A DNA stretch of 64,000 nt from positions 992,001 through 1,056,000 of the forward strand of contig JAKMXF010000222.1 in assembly GCA_024704765.1 (NCBI GenBank), written 5' to 3'. Numbering within the stretch: the first letter of the stretch is position 1; each line of letters begins with the position of its first letter. Under the pieces are notes generated by a model, which saw only the letters and a program-made list of their open reading frames with translations, did not search any database and was not told the DNA's origin. This DNA comes from Oopsacas minuta (taxonomy: Eukaryota > Porifera > Hexactinellida > Lyssacinosida > Leucopsacidae). Position numbers and translations under genes: made by a program. Below are positions 57,806-64,000 of this stretch, in pieces.

Positions 57806-59483
57806 CAGTCAACTCCGCTTATCGGGAAAACCGCTTAATTGGGACAAATCTCCAGTAACGGACTGTTCATACAGAAAAATTCGGTGAATCGGGACAAACT
57901 CTCGTAACCATGTTAAATTTGTAACTCAATGAAGATTAAATTTCTCTGTATCTTTAGGAAATTCTAATAGGCTAGGTAGATTCACAAAATTTTGATAAAT
58001 TTATCAATAATGGGCTGTTGTATGACCATTTACTTAGCATGACGGTTTATTTACCTCTATTACCTGAACCATGGAAATTTTCTTTCCATGGCGGTTTAAT
58101 GCCCTTTCTCTGTTATTTCTATTCTCTCTGGCTTCACAATTTTTAATTCCTATTACACATCTACTTATTCGACTTACATATTATGCATCACGTAAGCAAC
58201 AATTTCGAAGTTATTTATTTCTATTCAGGAATTATTTAGTAACGTTTTATTGATTCCTTATTTGAGAATTATAAATTGATAGATAATACAAACAGGAGAC
58301 TAAAGCCCACCATACACGATGGAACTGTTACATTTAACTTTTGTCTCACGATATCGTGAAATATAACTTGCTCCCTCTGTAAAAAATAAAGCGACAAATT
58401 TCCCCTCGATAAGCATTAACAACCTCTTCACCAATAATGGTTACCAAACTTTCCCAAGTGTAAACGCTCCCCACTTGCTCACCTGTGAGTTCAGTTAACT
58501 TTCTAACAGCTGTAAAAAGATGCTCTTTAACGTTTCCTTGAGTAATTTTAGGCATTTGGTGACTTTAGATTTATTTGAAACAAGAACTGTTTGTATTTAT
58601 ATTAAAGGGGTCACTGGATCGTAGGTACCCCAAGAAACATGTCTAATTAGGAATTCAATCTTAAACAAATGTATCTGAATTCTTTGAAGTGATGTTTCGA
58701 ATTATACCACATTACCACTGTGAATTGAGGTGTTATTTGATGTTCATTAACTATCACATGTCAACAAACTAGAGTTAAGTTAGTCATTGAGTTGGAACCG
58801 AATAGAAGGCTCTCAGAGAGAGTACATTTACATTATTCAAAATATCTTATTCTCTGGTGCAAATCTATATTACTAAATCTTAATTGTTGTCTGTTTGTTT
58901 GTCCGTTGTCAAACACAAACAATCAGAATGCAATTTTGAAATTGTTTATAATTCCCGGATAAGGAAAATCAATAAAAAGTTGTGCTAAATAATTCGTGAA
59001 TAGAATTAAATAACTTTGAAATTGTTGCTTACTTGATGCATAATGTGTAAATCGGAGTAGATGTGTAATAGGAAGTAAAAATTGTGAAGCCATAGAGAAT
59101 AGAAATAATAGAGAAAGGTAAGTAACCCTTCATGGATAGAAAATATCCATGGTCCACGTAATAGAGGTTAGTAAACCGTCATGGTAAGTAAATGGTCATA
59201 CAACAGGGCTAATTTCTACAAATGAATATATTCACTAGTGATTGTAGCAATATTGTTTTCGGAAGGCACTAAATAATTCGCCAATATCAAAGTTCGTACC
59301 TTGGATGAGTATGGCTGCAAAATAGAGATGTTTACTTCCTTTCTGTAGTCTGCAACTGAAATAATAGCTGGGTAATACTGCTATAAAGTATCCTTAACAT
59401 AAGTTTTCCGGTTAAATGGGAACTCCGCTTAATCGTGAGACAAGAGCTGGAACCTATGTGTCCCGATAAAGCGGAGTTGACTG
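57806..59483. mobile_element. Pogo/Tigger-like non-autonomous foldback element
   Basis: 1,678 bp with inverted ends CAGTCAACTCCGCTTATCGG (left) and CAGTCAACTCCGCTTTATCG (right), flanked by TA (57804-57805 and 59484-59485). Further inside, 58016-58256 and 58970-59205 form long imperfect inverted arms (TTGTATGACCATTTACTTA, then CATGACGGTTTA and CACAATTTTTA..TTCCTATTACACATC). CCGCTTAATNGGGA words recur near both ends. No transposase is present. A short minus-strand ORF at 58346-58555 (MPKITQGNVKEHLFTAVRKL) lies in the central part; its origin is unknown. Confidence 0.8.
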
Positions 59484-59799
59484 TATTTCTGAATTTTCTC
59501 AAAATTTTGTGCTGGTGCATGCGCCAATACGAAAATCCAGGACTGTCCATAAGCACGTGTACTTTGTACATTTTAATAACTCAAAACACCATGAGAAAAT
59601 ATGTTCACCCTTTTGAATCTATTATGGTAGTTACTAACAAGACTAAACAAAAAAAAAGGTAATTGCCATTCTGAACCCATTTAATTAATAAGTTATGAAT
59701 AACGCTAAATGAACATATTTTGGGGTATATGATACATTAACTGATAATTTGACACTGAAATATCCAATGAATATTCCAAGATTTGAAATTCCCGGAGAG

Positions 59800-60100
59800 G
59801 AATGTTCGAGCGACAAAATGTCAGAGTGACGAAATATGCGGCGATGAAGTGTACGCCATTTCAATTGAAAATTGTAGAGTTATGGGTGAATATTGGCAAA
59901 AATATGCCATCCATGGTCACTTCAATAACTCTGAATCGTGCGACCTTTTATTCATTTTGTGTGACAAAATCACATTAAATCTATGGCATAAAATTTGAAC
60001 GATATGTATTATTAATTCATTATAGAGTTTTAAAATTGAAGCATTTATTTAACATAATTGTTAATTAATCCAGCAGATGACGTCATTTCGGCTCAGAAAC
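59800..60100 (+). repeat. Dispersed repeat family H, copy split by the MULE
   Basis: GTTATGGGTGAATATTGGCA, CCATCCATGGTCACTTCAAT and CAGATGACGTCATTTCGGCT match the copy at 13905-14245. It breaks at CTCAGAAAC and resumes at 62343 with ACTTCGTAGATATA, exactly as the uninterrupted copy continues (AATACTTTGTAGATATA). Confidence 0.75.
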
Positions 60101-60245
60101 GGGGTGCCTGCATTAGGTCGAATTTACTATGTATGCATTAGGTCGAATTTCGTGTGTTGGCATTAGGTCGAAATTTATATGTATGCATTAGGTCGAATTT
60201 CGTGTGTTGGCATTAGGTCGAATTCTAGTCGCATGTAGTAGGTTT
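60101..60245 (+). repeat. Left array of GCATTAGGTCGAATTT units
   Basis: Five units of about 24-26 bp, each with GCATTAGGTCGAA, separated by alternating CGTGTGTTG and TATGTAT spacers. They form the left end of the MULE and are probably binding sites for its transposase (inference). Confidence 0.85.
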
Positions 60246-60373
60246 CGTTCAAATGTTTTACTTTGTTACTAATAAAACAATTTTGGTGTTTAATCCATAC
60301 TAACAGTTCCTATTGTTCATTTATTATAAATTGGATGATGATTATAATATGTACATTATTGTGTACGTGCATC

Positions 60374-61972
60374 ATGGAATATTCATTCGACCAATACAAA
60401 CGTAATACTGGAAAAGTTTACACCTCCTCTGATGGCTACAAATACTTCTGTCATAAATCTATAGAAAATATTCTCTACTTAGGATGTGTACTATTCAGGA
60501 AAGGCTGTAAAGGAAGTGCGAAATTGGAAAAGGCTACGAATTTGATTTATCCTAAGTCAGAACATAATCATGGGTTACAAGACTATCGTGCTGAAGTATA
60601 TGCAATTAAAACAAAGTGCAAAACAACATCTCAAACCTCGCAACACAATCTGAGACACATATTCAACGATGTTACGAGATCAAATCCCTCTGCTTCTCAA
60701 GTCACATTTAAAGAATGTGAATCGTCAATGTTTCGGGCAAGGAAAATATTACAACCTATGATCCCACAGTCTGCTAGTGAATTTAGTGAAGTTCTACCCA
60801 CAACAACCTTTGCAGTAAATCATAAGGCTACTGTCATTGTAGATGGTCGGATAGCTGTCATTTTCTTTTCTGACAAATTATACGATCTAGTCGCAGATAT
60901 TACCAATATCCAATTTGACGGGACATTCTACACCGTACCTAAACCATTTTACCAATTGTGAACTCTTTTTCTTACAGTTGGGAGACATGCAATTCCAGCC
61001 ATTCACTGCTTGCTGACTAATAAAGATGATGAGCTATACGTGGCAGTTATACAGAAGATACGAGAACTTGTTCCTCAGCTAGAACCGGATTGCGCAATGT
61101 CAGATTGGGAACAAGCAGCTCGGAATGCTGTCAAGCGAGTTTATCCAGGAATTAGGGTGAACGGGTGCTGGTTCCATTATACGCAAGCTATTTGGAGAAA
61201 AACTCAAAAGTATGGTTTGGCTTCGACTTGCCGAGGAAATTCGGAATGTGCATCATTCGTTAAGAAGATTATGGCAATTCCGTTTCTTCCAGCTGAATTG
61301 ATTCTTCCAATATACAACCTTCTTCAAATTCCAACGTTGCAACAGAGTCAAATGAAGAAACTTGAAGTATTTTTGAATTATTTTGAGAAGCAGTGGCTAA
61401 CTAAAATTGGTCCTGAAGAACTGTCAATCTTTAACCTTAAATATGTAACAAACAATGCAGCAGAAAGTTATCATGGAAAATTAAAGTCCATCATAAAATC
61501 AAGCCATCCAAGAATTTGGAATTTCTTGATTGTCATTAACAATACAATTGCTGACTATGATAATGAAATGGCCCGGATACAGGAAGGAAGAGAGATAACG
61601 AGACCAAGGAAAAAGAAGAACGTAATGAAGAATGAACATCGAAAGCGCTGCAAAGAAAAACTGTTAAGTGGGAGTTACTCTCCCATACAATTTCTCGAAA
61701 GAATTAGTTGCTATATAGGCAATGCTACTTCATTAGAAGACACAATTAATTCAGATGATTCTGATATGTTAGAGGAGCCTGAATCTTTTGGTAGTATTGA
61801 AACAAATAAATGCGTAGTTTGCCTACAAACAAGGAGCAGCACATGGGTATTCATGCCTTGCAGGCATGCAAATTGTTGCACACAGTGTAGCGACACAATT
61901 GATCAACTTCAACAGACTTGTCCAACGTGCAGAGGCATAATTGAAGGCAAATTTCAAATTTTTCTTAATTAA
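60374..61972 (+). pseudogene. MULE transposase with FLYWCH-like N-terminus and C-terminal RING finger; one in-frame stop
   Basis: 533 codons in one frame, interrupted only by a TGA at 60959-60961 (codon 196, in FYQL*TLFLTVGRH, where a Leu is expected). The N-terminus (YKYFCHKSIENILYLGCVLF to SEHNHG) is a FLYWCH-type zinc finger. The MULE catalytic core follows: NIQFDGTFYTVPK (Asp 1), CAMSDWEQAARNAV (Asp 2), GCWFHYTQAIWRK (C..H) and NNAAESYHGKLKS (Glu). The C-terminus carries a C3HC4 RING: CVVC at about codons 481-484, CRHANCCTQC, and CPTC. RING domains usually act as ubiquitin ligases. Only one lesion was found, so the loss is recent, or a sequencing error or readthrough must be considered. 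Confidence 0.92.
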
Positions 61973-62122
61973 CATCTCTTATACATTTCACAATGAATAC
62001 CTGGTTAAGTAGTATTTTACACATTTCATATTTCACATTAAATTTCAATTCTCACATTTATTTAGAAATTAATCAATTAATGAATAAGACAATTGGAATT
62101 CGATTTAATGTAAACAATGAAA

Positions 62123-62333
62123 TTCGACCTAATGCATACATATAAAATTCGACCTAATGCCAACACACGAAATTCGACCTAATTCCAACACACGAAATTC
62201 GACCTAATGCATACATATAAATTTCGACCTAATGCATACATATTAAATTCGATACATTTTCAATTCGACCTAATGCCAACACACGGAATTCGACCTAATG
62301 CCAACACCGAAATTCGACCTAATGCAGCGCCCC
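62123..62333 (-). repeat. Right array of the same units, inverted
   Basis: Eight or so inverted units with TTCGACCTAATGC, again alternating with CAACACACGAAA and ATACATATAAA spacers. The right array is longer than the left one, so unit number is not fixed. One unit has AATTCC in place of AATGCC. Confidence 0.85.
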
Positions 62334-62345
62334 CTCAGAAACACT

Positions 62346-62985
62346 TCGTAGATATACTATATGCCACGCTTCGCGTGCTAGGTCGCTGTGCGACAGCTTA
62401 GGGCCTAAAGGTTGGCTTATGTATTAGACAGCTATATTTTCTGATGCTTTTGATCGCCACGGAACGGGATATACTCGGATTATGTTCTCGCGGCAAATTT
62501 TTGTGGGAATTTTATTTTGTATTATCCATGGTCCATCCAAATTCCATTTAATGGCCTTCTTGGGGTAAACCTGGAGATTCTATGTCACTTTGGTTAATAA
62601 TCTGGGCCCTTTGTACCTCAGGTATTTAGAAATTCTGAAATCTTAGATTATTTGTAGAGTCATGATGACGTAATAGTCAATGATGAGTTAGCTTTTGGTC
62701 AGGATCAAGAGATCAGGACATTTGTCACATTGAGGGGTACATGTGATTCAAATTTCAAACTTCTATCATGTATATTAGCTAAGCAGTGGTTGATAATCTG
62801 ATTTTTGAAATCCATAAAGGTGACGGCGACCTCATAATTTGGTGAATTTTCGTCCAAGACTCGAATATCTCCCAGCCAGGCCCAAAATACTCCTGTTTAC
62901 CATCAATCAGCCTGAGGGTCCTCATGTTTCTTCAATCAATTCTGGACATACAAACATATATATGGTACAAATAACTTATATATAG
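62346..62985 (-). repeat. Dispersed repeat family I, reversed copy
   Basis: On the minus strand it begins near 62985 with GTCCAGAATTGATTGAAG, then GGCCTGGCTGGGAGATATTC and GTCTTGGACGAAAATTCACC, and ends with AGCACGCGAAGCGTGGCAT near 62360. It directly adjoins a family H copy. The longest copy of the family here. Confidence 0.65.
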
Positions 62986-63325
62986 CTCAACTATGCTATA
63001 GTACAGTTTTTGTGTTCTAGCTTTTCTATGTTTGAGGATAGGTCATTTTTTAGGCTTAATGAAAGTCACCTTTGGAATGGGGTATAGAGTTTCGGTATTA
63101 CAAAAAACTGTATTTTACTATAGCTTAGCTATATATACGGAATCTGTATATGCTATCGTCCTACTTGAGTACTTGGCGCCGCCAAATTGAGTGAGGTTAT
63201 TCTTATACAAATTTGCGGCCAAATATTATAGTTTACTAAAAAGAATATTTTATAATATCAAAGATATGTTTTATGGTCTGCTAAAAAACATGAATTTTTC
63301 ATTTCTGAAATTGTATGTTGTATCC
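62986..63325. other. Stretch without recognised features
   Basis: AT-rich. Nothing supported. Confidence 0.4.
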
Positions 63326-64000
63326 AGATCTGCTGTTCTCAAACATTTTTCCAGGCCGTGCTAACAATTGTCAATTGACTTCACGACCCTAATTTTCACA
63401 GCACATGTATTTAACAATTAGAGTCAAATAACTTATGCTATGTTTAATATACTTTATTAGTGAGATGGGAGTAGTTGTTTTTCTTTAACTAAAGCCTTAA
63501 TTTTCGACCCCGTGTTTGTGGGTACACAACTAATATCATCTACCTTTAAATTATCCCCACTGTTAGTCTTAATTTGTAACAAAGTTGAAAAACATGATTC
63601 ACAAAGGTAAGTAGTAGGAAAAAGGCAACAGATTTCACAATACTCTTGGTTAGCGTAGGATAGGATCCTCCATTGAGCACCAAAAGAAGTCAATAACCTC
63701 CCTTTCAATTGTTCTCTGGGGTTTACATCATGAATGAGATCTATCAATTCACCCTGTGCCGGATCCTTTTTGTCTGGGATTGCTTGGAGAGATGTAGAAA
63801 ACCACCGTAATTGTGTGTGTTGAAAAGTAGAGTCTGATAGCTACATTCATATCTTTTCAAAGTTTATAGAAAAGCGAGTGTTAATCCCACTCGATTCTTT
63901 CTCTCAATTCCATTCGCTTGACAAAAGTTATCAATCAATACGAATACATCTTATGCTTTTGTAGTTTCAAGTTTGCGACATAGCAAAAACTCTTCCTTGA
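63326..64000 (-). mobile_element. hAT-Charlie-like element, 3' end, running off the window
   Basis: The left boundary near 63326 reads CCAGATCTGCTGTTCTCAAA, then a TTTTTCCAGGCCGTG block, similar to Charlie-type hAT 3' ends (CAG..GGTTCTCAAAC). The interior encodes a ZBED5/FAM200-like C-terminus. The other end lies beyond 64000. Confidence 0.6.
63457..64000 (-). pseudogene. ZBED5/FAM200-like hAT transposase, internally deleted and cut by the window edge
   Basis: From the window edge the minus strand reads KEEFLLCRKLETTKA, stop, DVFVLIDNFCQANGIER, the central part of the ZBED5 family. It then jumps to the C-terminal region (LRWFSTSLQAI-like sequence, DLIHDVNPREQLKGRLLTSF) and the dimerisation domain FPTTYLCESCFSTLLQIKTN, NLKVDDIS, ending KIKALVKEKQLLPSH at 63457. 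The middle 250 or so residues of the family are missing. One nonsense codon was noted. Confidence 0.8.

Larger units (their letters stand above)
60101..62333 (+). mobile_element. Mutator-like element (MULE) with repeat-built ends
   Basis: 2,233 bp flanked by a perfect 9-bp duplication CTCAGAAAC (60092-60100 and 62334-62342), the size typical of MULEs. The paralogous empty site at 14205-14235 confirms the insertion. Ends: GGGGTGCCTGCATTAGGTCG on the left and, reversed, GGGCGCTGCATTAGGTCG on the right. Each end continues as a small array of about 25-bp units. One transposase gene lies inside. Confidence 0.94.

Noticed and set aside
60101-60245. CRISPR-like array at the MULE ends
   Set aside because: Units alternate between two fixed spacers and are mirrored at the other end of the same transposon. 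They are terminal repeats of a MULE.
1-64000. tRNA, rRNA or other structured RNA genes
   Set aside because: No tRNA-type A and B boxes or recognisable rRNA/snRNA stretches were noticed on reading. A covariance-model scan would be needed to exclude them.

Overview
The window looks like AT-rich, gene-poor nuclear DNA of an invertebrate animal. The evidence is indirect: an animal-type nuclear DNA topoisomerase I, THAP/P-element-like, ZMYM1-like and ZBED5/GTF2IRD2-like hAT relicts, a MULE with a RING finger, several Tc1/mariner/pogo elements, and at least four pieces of RAG1/Transib-type transposase. I cannot name the species. Almost every recognisable coding stretch belongs to a transposon, and nearly all are broken by stops and frameshifts. 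The one clearly intact gene is an intronless topoisomerase I (52727-54733).

Layout. 128-5337 (minus): THAP/P-element-like transposase, split by a ZMYM1-like hAT (1926-4932). 6830-9368: ZBED5/GTF2IRD2-like hAT. 9.4-19.8 kb: mostly unrecognised DNA with dispersed repeats, a LINE tail and two candidate exons. 19847-21156: DD37D mariner. 21520-22130: RAG1/Transib relict. 22661-25937 (minus) and 34301-37864 (plus): two almost identical RAG1/Transib-like transposons (copies A and B) in inverted orientation. Between them lies a repeat built of about 40-bp units (about 27130-34085) that carries an element with 125-bp terminal inverted repeats (29017-31359) and a rearranged Tc1. 38590-44060: a second-type RAG1/Transib relict, interrupted by a hAT (38880-43263), itself interrupted by a mariner (41107-42427). 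44.4-48 kb: hAT debris and another 40-bp-unit repeat. 48836-51623: hAT with an 8-bp target duplication. 57806-59483: pogo-like foldback element. 60101-62333: MULE with repeat-built ends inside a paralogous repeat. 63326-64000: ZBED5-like hAT running off the window.

Main result. Copies A and B encode a RAG1/Transib-family DDE transposase. The DG.DGSG, DGK, CxxC and ES.NK motifs are visible. Three of the four element ends start with CACAGTG, the V(D)J recombination signal heptamer, and copy A is flanked by a perfect 5-bp duplication (TGTTG). No RAG2-like gene is visible, so this is a RAG1-only, Transib-like system. Both copies share the same frameshift and the same in-frame TGA, so they probably moved with transposase supplied in trans, or were copied after inactivation. 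No operon-like organisation exists; the history is repeated, nested transposition.
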